A stretch of 61,617 nucleotides of DNA, taken from assembly GCF_030250645.1 (NCBI RefSeq), contig NZ_JASSVS010000013.1, positions 100,979 to 162,595 on the forward strand, read 5' to 3'. The notes under the pieces are model-generated. The model was not told where the DNA came from and did not search any database. It was given only the letters and a program-made list of their open reading frames with translations. This document shows positions 31,875 through 39,632 of this stretch, in pieces. Numbering within the stretch: position 1 is the first letter of the stretch; each line of letters starts with the position of its first letter. The translations under genes were made by a program, and so were the position numbers. This DNA comes from Marinobacter azerbaijanicus. Its GTDB lineage: Bacteria; Pseudomonadota; Gammaproteobacteria; Pseudomonadales; Oleiphilaceae.

Positions 31875-34694
31875 ATGAGCGACTACAAGCACACTCTGAA
31901 TCTGCCTGAAACCGCCTTCCCGATGCGCGGTAACCTCGCCAAGCGTGAGCCGGACATGCTCAAGCGCTGGCAGGATCTGGATGTCTACGGCACCCTGCGC
32001 AAGCAGCGCGAAGGCCGGGAGAAGTTCATCCTCCACGACGGCCCTCCTTACGCCAATGGCAGCATTCATATCGGTCATGCGGTCAACAAGATTCTCAAGG
32101 ACATGATCGTCAAATCCCGTAGTTTTATGGGTTATGACGCACCCTACGTGCCGGGTTGGGACTGCCATGGCCTGCCCATTGAACACAAGGTGGAGCAGGA
32201 AATCGGCAAGGCCGGAGTGAAGGTGGATTACAAGACCTTCCGCCAGGCCTGTCGTGACTACGCCACCAAACAGATTGCCGGCCAGAAAGCCGATTTTATC
32301 CGCCTGGGAGTGATGGGTGAGTGGGAAAAGCCCTACCTGACCATGGACCCGAAAGTGGAAGCAGGGATTGTGCGTGCCCTGGGTAAAATCGTTGCCAAGG
32401 GCCACCTGGTGCGTGGCTTCAAGCCGGTGTACTGGAGCGTGGTAGGGCAGTCCGCGCTGGCGGAGGCAGAGGTCGAGTACCAGGACAAGACCTCGGTACA
32501 GATCGATGTGCGTTTCACGGTAGTGGATCAGGAACGCGTACTCGACCTGTTCGGCACGGACCAGGGTGAGGGAGATGTATCGGTTGTGATCTGGACAACC
32601 ACCCCCTGGACCATTCCGGCCAACCAGGCGGTGTCCATTCATGCCGAGCTGGACTATGCGCTGGTGCAGGTAGATACCGGCCAGGGCCCTGAGCGGATGA
32701 TTCTGGCGGCCGAGATGGTGGATGGCATCATGTCGCGCTGGGGTGTCGACCACTTCGAGGTTCTGGCCACGGTACCGGGCGCCGCACTGGAAAAGCTGGC
32801 TCTTCATCACCCCGTTTATGACAAGCAGGTTCCATTGATCCTGGGAGACCATGTCTCCACTGACGCAGGTACCGGCGCCGTTCACACGGCTCCCGACCAC
32901 GGTATCGAAGACTTTGAAGTGGGCAAGGCCTACGGCATCGATACCATCAGCCTGGTCAAGGCCGACGGCACTTACACCCAGGCCGCTGGCGAATTTGCCG
33001 GGGTGCACGTATACAAGGCGGACGACCCGGTGTGCTCGGCACTTGAGCGTGAGGGAAAGCTGGTTCGGGCCGAGAAATTCAGCCACAGCTACCCACATTG
33101 CTGGCGAACCAAGACGCCGCTGATCTACCGTGCAACCCCGCAGTGGTTTATCAGCATGGACAAGGAAAACCTCCGCAATGACGCTCTGGAAGCCATCAAG
33201 GGTGTACGGTGGATCCCTGCCTGGGGGCAGAACCGCATTGAGGCGATGTTCAAACAGTCCCCGGACTGGTGTATCTCCCGCCAGCGTACCTGGGGCGTGC
33301 CGATCACGCTGTTTATCCACAAGGAAACCCAGGAGTTGCACCCGGATACCCAGAACCTGATCGAAGCGGTGGCAAAGGAAATCGAGAAGGGCGGGATTGA
33401 CGCCTGGTACGACATTGACACCGCCGAGCTTCTGGGCAGTGACGCTGACCATTACGAAAAGGTCACCGATACACTGGACGTGTGGTTTGACTCCGGTGTA
33501 ACTCATGAGTCGGTACTGCGCCCCCGTACAGAGTTGGGGCAGTTCCCGGCGGATATGTACCTGGAAGGCTCTGACCAGCACCGGGGCTGGTTCCAGTCGT
33601 CCCTGAAAACCTCCATTGCGATGAATGGCGTTGCACCCTATAGGCAGGTGCTGACCCACGGCTTCACGGTTGATGGCAAGGGGCGCAAGATGTCCAAGTC
33701 CCTGGGCAACGTGATTGCGCCACAGGAGGTCATGAACGAGCTGGGCGCGGATATCCTGCGCCTGTGGGTGTCGGCCACCGACTACAGCGGTGAGATGACG
33801 GTATCCAAGGATATCCTCAAGCAGACGGCGGATGGCTATCGCCGAATCCGTAATACCGCCCGCTTCCTGCTCAGTAACCTCACCGGATTTGATCCGCAAC
33901 AGCACGCTGTTGCACCGGAAGATATGATCGCTCTGGATCGCTGGATGGTGGACAAGGCCCTGAGGCTTCAGGAAGAGCTGCATGAGGACTACCAGAATTA
34001 CGCCTTCCTGCGCATTTACCAGAAGGTTTACAACTTCTGTGAGGCCACCCTGGGTGGGTTCTATCTGGACATCATCAAGGACCGCCAGTACACCACCCAG
34101 GCCGACAGCCGCGAGCGTCGCTCCTGCCAGACGGCCCTGTACCATGTGGCAGAGGCGCTGGTGCGCTGGATTGCGCCGATCCTGAGCTTTACTGCTGATG
34201 AAATCTGGCAGCACCTGCCGGGTAAGCGCGGTGAAACGGTGTTCTATGAAACCTGGTATGAAGGCCTCACGGCACTGCCGGAAAACGCCGAGCTGGGCCG
34301 TGATTACTGGAGCCGCATATACAGCGTCAAGGAAGCGGTGAACAAGCGCCTGGAAGAGGCCCGTGGCCGTGGTGAGATCAAGGGTTCGCTGAGTGCGGAA
34401 GTAACACTTTACTGTGAAGGCGATCTGGCGAATGACCTCAACTATCTGGGCGAAGAGTTGCGGTTTGTGCTCATCACCTCTGAGGCAACGGTGAAACCGG
34501 TGTCAGAAGCTGGTGATGCCGAACAGACCTCCCATGAAGGTTTGTTGGTCAAAGTGGCTCCGGCCGGCCATGCCAAATGCGAGCGTTGCTGGCACCACCG
34601 CGCGGATGTTGGCCAGAATGAAAAATACACCGATCTCTGTGGCCGTTGTGTGACCAATGTGGAAGGGCAGGGTGAGACCCGCTCCTTTGCTTGA
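31875..34694 (+). CDS. ileS: Isoleucyl-tRNA synthetase
   Basis: A class I synthetase that charges tRNA-Ile and edits valine. The HIGH motif is at 65-68 (PPYANGSIHIGH), the editing domain includes WTTTPWTIPAN and TGAVHTAPDHG, and KMSKS occurs in GRKMSKSLGN. The C-terminal zinc site CERCWHH...LCGRC is complete, marking the bacterial zinc-containing form. The 939-residue length is standard. The long antisense open frame across this gene is a shadow. lspA starts 25 bases after the stop. Confidence 0.98.
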   Translation: MSDYKHTLNLPETAFPMRGNLAKREPDMLKRWQDLDVYGTLRKQREGREKFILHDGPPYANGSIHIGHAVNKILKDMIVKSRSFMGYDAPYVPGWDCHGLPIEHKVEQEIGKAGVKVDYKTFRQACRDYATKQIAGQKADFIRLGVMGEWEKPYLTMDPKVEAGIVRALGKIVAKGHLVRGFKPVYWSVVGQSALAEAEVEYQDKTSVQIDVRFTVVDQERVLDLFGTDQGEGDVSVVIWTTTPWTIPANQAVSIHAELDYALVQVDTGQGPERMILAAEMVDGIMSRWGVDHFEVLATVPGAALEKLALHHPVYDKQVPLILGDHVSTDAGTGAVHTAPDHGIEDFEVGKAYGIDTISLVKADGTYTQAAGEFAGVHVYKADDPVCSALEREGKLVRAEKFSHSYPHCWRTKTPLIYRATPQWFISMDKENLRNDALEAIKGVRWIPAWGQNRIEAMFKQSPDWCISRQRTWGVPITLFIHKETQELHPDTQNLIEAVAKEIEKGGIDAWYDIDTAELLGSDADHYEKVTDTLDVWFDSGVTHESVLRPRTELGQFPADMYLEGSDQHRGWFQSSLKTSIAMNGVAPYRQVLTHGFTVDGKGRKMSKSLGNVIAPQEVMNELGADILRLWVSATDYSGEMTVSKDILKQTADGYRRIRNTARFLLSNLTGFDPQQHAVAPEDMIALDRWMVDKALRLQEELHEDYQNYAFLRIYQKVYNFCEATLGGFYLDIIKDRQYTTQADSRERRSCQTALYHVAEALVRWIAPILSFTADEIWQHLPGKRGETVFYETWYEGLTALPENAELGRDYWSRIYSVKEAVNKRLEEARGRGEIKGSLSAEVTLYCEGDLANDLNYLGEELRFVLITSEATVKPVSEAGDAEQTSHEGLLVKVAPAGHAKCERCWHHRADVGQNEKYTDLCGRCVTNVEGQGETRSFA

Positions 34695-34719
34695 TGGAAG
34701 CCGGACTGTGGAAAGCGTA

Positions 34720-35226
34720 ATGAACGATAGGGAAGTAACCGGCTCCAAGCTCCGCTGGCTCTGGCTGGCGGTGTTGGTGATTGTGCTGGACCTGGGCACC
34801 AAGGCTATGGCAACCGCGATGCTGACCTATGGCAACCCGGTGCCGGTGATGCCGATGTTCAACCTGACCCTGCTGCACAACACGGGCGCCGCGTTCAGTT
34901 TCCTGGCCGGCGCTGCAGGGTGGCAGCGTTGGTTCTTCATCACTCTGGCGCTGGTGGTCAGTGTGGTGCTGGTGTACTGGCTGAAATCCCTGCGGCGCCA
35001 TGAAACCTGGTCGGCCATTGCCATCGTATTGATCCTTGGCGGTGCTCTTGGCAACGTATACGACCGCGTTGTGCATGGCTATGTGGTGGATTTCCTGCAT
35101 TTCTACTGGAACGGCTACCATTTTCCTGCTTTTAATATTGCCGACACCGCCATCACCATTGGTGCCGGCATGATGATTCTCGACATTTTCCGTAAACCCC
35201 GGGAGCCTGACGGCGACCCGGAGTGA
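34720..35226 (+). CDS. lspA: Prolipoprotein signal peptidase (signal peptidase II)
   Basis: An inner-membrane aspartyl protease that removes the signal peptide from lipidated prolipoproteins, such as the BamD and DUF2057 products in this window. The 168-residue protein has four hydrophobic segments. The catalytic aspartates are D115 (GNVYDRVVHG) and D142 (FNIADTAI), with NTGAAFS at 54-60. The start is ATG 34720 with GGAAAG upstream. It lies between ileS and fkpB, the usual order. Confidence 0.96.
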   Translation: MNDREVTGSKLRWLWLAVLVIVLDLGTKAMATAMLTYGNPVPVMPMFNLTLLHNTGAAFSFLAGAAGWQRWFFITLALVVSVVLVYWLKSLRRHETWSAIAIVLILGGALGNVYDRVVHGYVVDFLHFYWNGYHFPAFNIADTAITIGAGMMILDIFRKPREPDGDPE

Positions 35227-35251
35227 AGGAAGACAGGAGCGACAGCTGCTA

Positions 35252-35704
35252 ATGAAAGAACTTCCCATAGATAAGGGCACCCGTGTCACTCTCCATTTCG
35301 CGCTGAAGTTCAGTGATGGTGAAGTCATTGATTCCACCTTCGAGAAGGAGCCGGCGACGCTGGAGATCGGTGATGAAAACCTGCCGGAGAACTTTGAAGC
35401 CTATCTGATGGGCATGAAGGCCGGTGATCGGGACAGCTATGAAGTGCCGCCGGAGAAGGCCTTCGGGCAACATAATCCGAATAACGTGCAGACCTTCAAG
35501 CGCAGCGAATTCAGCGCTGATATGGTGCTGGAAAAAGGCGTTATGATCTCGTTCGCGGATGCTCGCCAGAGTGAGCTGCCGGGGGTGGTGAGCCATGTTG
35601 AGGGGGATCAGGTTGAGGTGGACTTTAATCACCCTCTGGCGGGGCGTACACTGACGTTTGAGGTGGAAATTATTGATGTGGAGCCTGTTGGGGCCGCTCA
35701 CTGA
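35252..35704 (+). CDS. fkpB: FKBP-type peptidyl-prolyl isomerase, FkpB/SlpA type
   Basis: A cytoplasmic proline isomerase with probable chaperone function. The 150 residues form an FKBP domain with an inserted flap: VTLHFALKFSDGEVIDST, EIGDENLPENFEAYLMGMKAGD, VPPEKAFG, and a closing strand LTFEVEIIDVE. There is no signal peptide. It lies between lspA and ispH as in E. coli and Pseudomonas, 25 bases after lspA, so it is most likely co-transcribed. Confidence 0.94.
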   Translation: MKELPIDKGTRVTLHFALKFSDGEVIDSTFEKEPATLEIGDENLPENFEAYLMGMKAGDRDSYEVPPEKAFGQHNPNNVQTFKRSEFSADMVLEKGVMISFADARQSELPGVVSHVEGDQVEVDFNHPLAGRTLTFEVEIIDVEPVGAAH

Positions 35705-35733
35705 CATCGCAGCCTTTTATTAAGGTGCATGTC

Positions 35734-35837
35734 AGTCGGTGGGCAGGCCACTTCGGGATACGCGGTGAATACGTCCATGTACGCTCGACAAAAACATCCA
35801 TGTTTTTGACGATCCCGAAGTGGCCTGCCCACCGACT
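35734..35837 (+). repeat. Three-way-junction palindromic element, copy 7
   Basis: Perfect 25-bp arms (35734-35758 and 35813-35837) enclose a 54-base core: TACGC, GGTGAA, a small hairpin with TCCA at the apex, GCTCG, hairpin CAAAAACAT-CC-ATGTTTTTG and ACGA. The core is nearly the reverse complement of copy 5 as read on the plus strand, but the arms are unrelated. It separates fkpB from ispH, genes that are usually co-transcribed. Confidence 0.92.
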
Positions 35838-35875
35838 TCCGCAGACTTTTTTGATATCGCAGGGCCATTATTAAT

Positions 35876-36829
35876 ATGCAAATCCGACTCGCTAATCCCC
35901 GTGGTTTCTGTGCCGGTGTAGACCGTGCCATTGAGATCGTGAACCGTGCCCTGGATGTGTTTGGTGCGCCTATCTATGTGCGTCATGAGGTTGTGCATAA
36001 CAAGTTTGTGGTGGATAACCTGCGTGAGCGTGGTGCTGTTTTTGTCGACGAACTGGAAGAGGTGCCTGACGACAAACTGGTGATATTCAGTGCTCACGGC
36101 GTGTCCCAGGCGGTGCAGAAGGAAGCAGCACGCCGTGGTCTGAAGGTTTTTGATGCCACCTGTCCGCTGGTTACCAAGGTTCACCTGGAGGTCATGAAAT
36201 ACAGTCGTGACGGCCGTGAATGTATTCTGATTGGTCACCATGGCCACCCGGAAGTTGAGGGCACCATGGGCCAGTATGATCACGGCAATGGTGGCGAGAT
36301 CTATCTCGTTGAAGACGAGAAAGACGTTGCCGAATTGGCGGTAAAAGACCCTTCGAAGCTGTCTTATGTGACCCAGACAACGCTTTCCATGGATGATACC
36401 GCCCGCGTAATTGATGCGCTGCGGGCGAAGTTCCCGGAAATCCAGGGGCCTCGCAAGGACGATATCTGCTACGCCACCCAGAATCGGCAGGATGCGGTGA
36501 AACAGCTCGCCGGTGACTGCGACCTGATGCTGGTGGTTGGCTCTCCCAACAGCTCCAACTCCAACCGCCTGCGGGAGCTGGCCGAACGTATGGGCACTCC
36601 TGCCTACCTTATTGATGAAGCTTCTCAGATCGACTCGCAATGGCTTGACGGCAAGACCTCTATCGGCGTGACCGCTGGCGCTTCCGCGCCGGAAGTGTTG
36701 GTGAATGATGTGATCGCCAGGCTTCGGGAGCTTGGTGGTGATATGCCGGAGGAGGTGTCGGGCCGTGAGGAGAATATCGTTTTCTCCATGCCCAGAGAAT
36801 TGCGGATTGATGTGGTGGAGGTGTCCTGA
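35876..36829 (+). CDS. ispH: 4-hydroxy-3-methylbut-2-enyl diphosphate reductase
   Basis: The last step of the MEP isoprenoid pathway, producing IPP and DMAPP with a 4Fe-4S cluster. The cluster ligands C12 (RGFCAG), C96 (ATCPLV) and C198 (DDICYATQ) are all present, as are the substrate histidines in VRHEVVHN and GHHGHPE. The 317-residue length is standard. It precedes the minor pilin genes as in P. aeruginosa. Its products feed IspB elsewhere in this window. Confidence 0.97.
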   Translation: MQIRLANPRGFCAGVDRAIEIVNRALDVFGAPIYVRHEVVHNKFVVDNLRERGAVFVDELEEVPDDKLVIFSAHGVSQAVQKEAARRGLKVFDATCPLVTKVHLEVMKYSRDGRECILIGHHGHPEVEGTMGQYDHGNGGEIYLVEDEKDVAELAVKDPSKLSYVTQTTLSMDDTARVIDALRAKFPEIQGPRKDDICYATQNRQDAVKQLAGDCDLMLVVGSPNSSNSNRLRELAERMGTPAYLIDEASQIDSQWLDGKTSIGVTAGASAPEVLVNDVIARLRELGGDMPEEVSGREENIVFSMPRELRIDVVEVS

Positions 36830-36843
36830 GGGTTTGAGCCTGG

Positions 36844-36870
36844 TGTTTGTTCAAACAATGACACGCGTCA
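36844..36870. promoter_or_regulatory. Two small palindromes between ispH and fimT
   Basis: TGTTTG-TT-CAAACA (36844-36857) is followed directly by TGAC-ACGC-GTCA (36859-36870). No T-run follows either, so they look more like protein sites than terminators. They lie about 120 bases before the minor pilin operon. Confidence 0.4.
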
Positions 36871-36942
36871 CATACCGCTACCTCACGATACCGCCTATCT
36901 CTTTTCAGTAACCGCTCGTCGAAAAGCTATGGATGGCTTTGT

Positions 36943-36960
36943 GAAGATTGCTTAATCTTC
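36943..36960 (+). promoter_or_regulatory. Hairpin in the fimT leader
   Basis: GAAGATT and AATCTTC form a perfect 7-bp stem with a GCTT loop, ending 25 bases before the fimT start. Its closeness to the ribosome site suggests an effect on translation or on mRNA stability of the minor pilin operon. Confidence 0.4.
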
Positions 36961-36985
36961 CACCATGCAAGAATGGAAGCGAACC

Positions 36986-37495
36986 ATGTCCAACAAGTTT
37001 TCCAGAAACGGCTTTACGCTGATTGAGCTGCTCATAACCCTGACGCTCGTCGGGATTATTGCGGGCATCGCAGTCCCCTCCTTTCGGAATATCATTGTCT
37101 CCAATAGCGTCTCGTTCAGCCGCGATGAATTTTTCACGGTACTGAATTATGCCCGCAGTGAAGCAATCAAGTCCGGAACCTCTGTGACCATCTGCAAATC
37201 AGCCAACGCCACCAGTTGCGACGACAGTCTCTCCTGGAATGATGGCTGGCTGGTATTTGTCGACCGAAATCAGGATGGAAATCTTGATACGGATGATCGT
37301 GTGGTAAGGAGTGTCGCCGGCCTTGAAGGGGCGGTAAGCATGTCCCATGGCGGCAGCGATGATCGAATTACCTACAACAGTCGCGGTATGTTGCTGAGAG
37401 GCGATGGGCTTATCACCTTTGCGCACTCATCTGATAGCAAGTACGACAGGACAGTCGATCTGGGTGTTACGGGCCGAGCGATGAAGGGTAGCTGA
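36986..37495 (+). CDS. fimT: Type IV pilus minor pseudopilin, FimT/FimU (GspH) type
   Basis: The first gene of the minor pilin operon. A short leader ends in Gly and is cut by PilD before the mature FTLIELLITLTLVGIIAG helix, with the Glu at +5 that assembly needs. A GspH-like C-terminal domain follows, with a disulfide-sized pair of cysteines (C66 and C73 region, ICKSANATSCDD). 169 residues from ATG 36986, with GGAAG seven bases upstream. P. aeruginosa has both fimT and fimU here; only one is present before pilV, so the orthology is uncertain. Confidence 0.85.
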   Translation: MSNKFSRNGFTLIELLITLTLVGIIAGIAVPSFRNIIVSNSVSFSRDEFFTVLNYARSEAIKSGTSVTICKSANATSCDDSLSWNDGWLVFVDRNQDGNLDTDDRVVRSVAGLEGAVSMSHGGSDDRITYNSRGMLLRGDGLITFAHSSDSKYDRTVDLGVTGRAMKGS

Positions 37496-37498
37496 CAA

Positions 37499-37975
37499 AT
37501 GAATTATCGTCACCAGCAGGGTGTAGGGCTTATTGAAGTACTTGTTGCGGTCCTGGTGTTGGCCATCGGGCTGCTGGGGCTGGCGGGCCTCCAGACGCAG
37601 AGCCTTCGATTCAACAACGAGGCCTATTTCAGAACTCAGGCTACGTTGCTGGCAATGGATATGGCGGACCGTCTCAGGGCAAACCAGGAAACGGCACGAA
37701 CGAACTCGGCGCTTTATACCTTTACCAAAACGGAAACGGTTCCCACCGGGGGCAAAGACTGTACGGCCAATGAATGTACGCCTGCAGAAGTCGCAGCATT
37801 TGATTTCCAGCAGTGGCGGGCCCGGGTTGAGGAGGTGCTCCCCGGGGGGCTTGTTGAGCTGACACCCGAGGCAACCGGCACTGCAACTCCGTGGCAAGGT
37901 TATGTAATCGAGGTTGAGTTCAGCAGCACTGAAAGCGCAACCGACCAGATATTTCGTTACAGGGTAAGGATCTGA
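37499..37975 (+). CDS. pilV: Type IV pilus minor pilin PilV
   Basis: A minor pilin of the tip-priming complex. The leader MNYRHQQG is followed by VGLIEVLVAVLVLAIGLLGLAGLQT, with Glu at +5 and a hydrophobic helix, then YFRTQATLLAMDMADRLRAN, the typical PilV second segment. 158 residues. The start comes three bases after the fimT stop, and the stop shares one base with the pilW start. It acts with PilW, PilX and PilY1 at the pilus tip. Confidence 0.9.
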   Translation: MNYRHQQGVGLIEVLVAVLVLAIGLLGLAGLQTQSLRFNNEAYFRTQATLLAMDMADRLRANQETARTNSALYTFTKTETVPTGGKDCTANECTPAEVAAFDFQQWRARVEEVLPGGLVELTPEATGTATPWQGYVIEVEFSSTESATDQIFRYRVRI

Positions 37976-39012
37976 TGGCACATCTCCCTATGAATTACCA
38001 TCGCGCCAGGCAGGCAGGCCTGTCTCTCGTTGAGTTGATGGTGGCACTGGTGTTGGGTCTGCTGCTCTCTGCTGGTGTGATTACCATTTTTATATCCGCA
38101 AAACAGGACTATCAGGTTCAGGATGCGGTTTCCCAGGTGCAGGAAAATGGCCGGTTCAGCCTTGAGTTTCTGTCGAGCGATATCCGGATGGCTGGCTATA
38201 CCGGTTGCAGTAATGAGATGCCCACGGCGAACAGCGTTGAGAACCCTCCACCATCACTCGCCAGTTTTGGGGAGGGAATTGAGGGGTTCACCGGAACGCC
38301 GCCTGCGGCGCAATTCCCGGATGCGCTTGCCGGTACCGATGCGGTCATTGTTCATATGGCGGACACGGACAATGAATTCCCTGTGACAAACCACAATCCC
38401 GACGCAGCACAAATTTCAATCGTGGGTACCCATGAATTTGATGTGGGCAGCATACTCATGATTGTCGATAGTGATTGCTCCAGTCAGGGGATATTTTTGT
38501 TGACCGGGCCCAGTTCCGGAACCAAAAACAATGCGGTTCATAATACCGGTAAGACATTTACCGTTGGTGGGACTTCCGGGGTTGGTAACTGTACGAAAGC
38601 CCTGAAGGGCAATTTCGATTGCGACAATACCGCAGGAGCGAGTAGCACGGCCTATTCCGATGGGTCGACCGTTTTCTCTATCAAGTCGATTGGTTACTAC
38701 ATCAAAGATCCCGACAAGGTAGCCACCATATCCAGCCCGACGCTTTACAGAGTAAATCTCGGAGCTGCTTATCTGGGAGGTTCAACGACTGAACAGCCAT
38801 TGGTTGAAGGCGTCTCAGATCTGGAAATTCTTTACGGTGTCAGGGACGGAAGCAACATTCAGTACAAAACTGCGGATGTGGTGGAGGCCGCAGATGAGTG
38901 GAATGATGTAATAGCCGTTCGCCTTGATGTGGAAGCACAGAGTCTGACACAGGTTGACGGTGCTCCAATTGTTCGAAACTTCGTCAGAACAGTGAGGTTG
39001 AGAAACCGATGA
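37975..39012 (+). CDS. pilW: Type IV pilus minor pilin PilW
   Basis: A large minor pilin, 345 residues. A longer leader ending in RQAG precedes LSLVELMVALVLGLLLSAGVITIF, with Glu at +5. The sequence VQENGRFSLEFLSSDIRMAGYTGC is the PilW hallmark. The C-terminal domain contains several cysteines and a segment near the end (LDVEAQSLTQV...FVRTVRLRNR) shared by the family. It overlaps pilX by four bases, indicating translational coupling. Confidence 0.92.
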   Translation: MAHLPMNYHRARQAGLSLVELMVALVLGLLLSAGVITIFISAKQDYQVQDAVSQVQENGRFSLEFLSSDIRMAGYTGCSNEMPTANSVENPPPSLASFGEGIEGFTGTPPAAQFPDALAGTDAVIVHMADTDNEFPVTNHNPDAAQISIVGTHEFDVGSILMIVDSDCSSQGIFLLTGPSSGTKNNAVHNTGKTFTVGGTSGVGNCTKALKGNFDCDNTAGASSTAYSDGSTVFSIKSIGYYIKDPDKVATISSPTLYRVNLGAAYLGGSTTEQPLVEGVSDLEILYGVRDGSNIQYKTADVVEAADEWNDVIAVRLDVEAQSLTQVDGAPIVRNFVRTVRLRNR

Positions 39013-39611
39013 TTATCCAGTCCAGATCCAATAGAGGCAGTGTTCTGATTGTCAGCCTGGTGTTCCTGTTGTTGCTGACCATTGTTGGTGTCAGTGCCAT
39101 GAACATGACCAATCTGGAAGAGAAAATGAGCGGTAATTTCCGTGATCATGACCTTGCTTTCCAGACGGCTGAGACCGCTTTGCTGGACGCCGAGGAGTTT
39201 GTAGAGACAACCTTTGATATCGATCGGGCTTTGACGGATCCCGCCTGTTCCGGAACCAACTGCTATTCGTCAAGTTGTAATGGCGGGCTGTGTTTCCATG
39301 GTGAGTTCCAGAATTCTTCCACTCCTGTGTCTAGCTGTGATGCAGGGACAACGAAAGAGTGGGAGAACAGCGCACTCTGGGCCGATGCGAGCAAGACAAG
39401 ATCTATTCAGACACAGGTAACCGGAACCGTTGAGAATGCCCGGTATATCATTGAGTTCCGGTGCTTCGTGCCAAGGGACCCAACCAATGCGGACCCGGAT
39501 CCGGATATTTTTGCCCAGTGGTCGCCGTCATTCCGCATTACTGCAGTTGCCAGTGGCTCATCGACAGACGCGCAGGTCATGCTGCAATCAATCTATAAGC
39601 TGGTGAACTAA
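39009..39611 (+). CDS. pilX: Type IV pilus minor pilin PilX
   Basis: A minor pilin, 200 residues. After the leader MIIQSRSNRG the mature chain starts SVLIVSLVFLLLLTIVGVSAMNMTNLEEKMSGN. The residue at +5 is valine, not glutamate, as usual for PilX/GspK-type pilins that cap the filament tip. MNMTNLEEKMSGN and FQTAETALLDAEE are family signatures. Four cysteines follow in the globular part. It overlaps pilW and precedes pilY1 by 21 bases. Confidence 0.92.
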   Translation: MIIQSRSNRGSVLIVSLVFLLLLTIVGVSAMNMTNLEEKMSGNFRDHDLAFQTAETALLDAEEFVETTFDIDRALTDPACSGTNCYSSSCNGGLCFHGEFQNSSTPVSSCDAGTTKEWENSALWADASKTRSIQTQVTGTVENARYIIEFRCFVPRDPTNADPDPDIFAQWSPSFRITAVASGSSTDAQVMLQSIYKLVN

Positions 39612-39632
39612 AAGGCACCGGGAGGACTGGAT

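Noticed and set aside
31860..34214. 784-codon open frame antisense to ileS
   Set aside because: It lies wholly inside a well-supported ileS; long antisense frames are common in GC-rich genes with this codon bias, and the translation resembles no family.
36830..36985. Sigma-54 promoter before fimT
   Set aside because: No GG-N10-GC pair with the right spacing was found, so control of this operon by PilR is not supported here.
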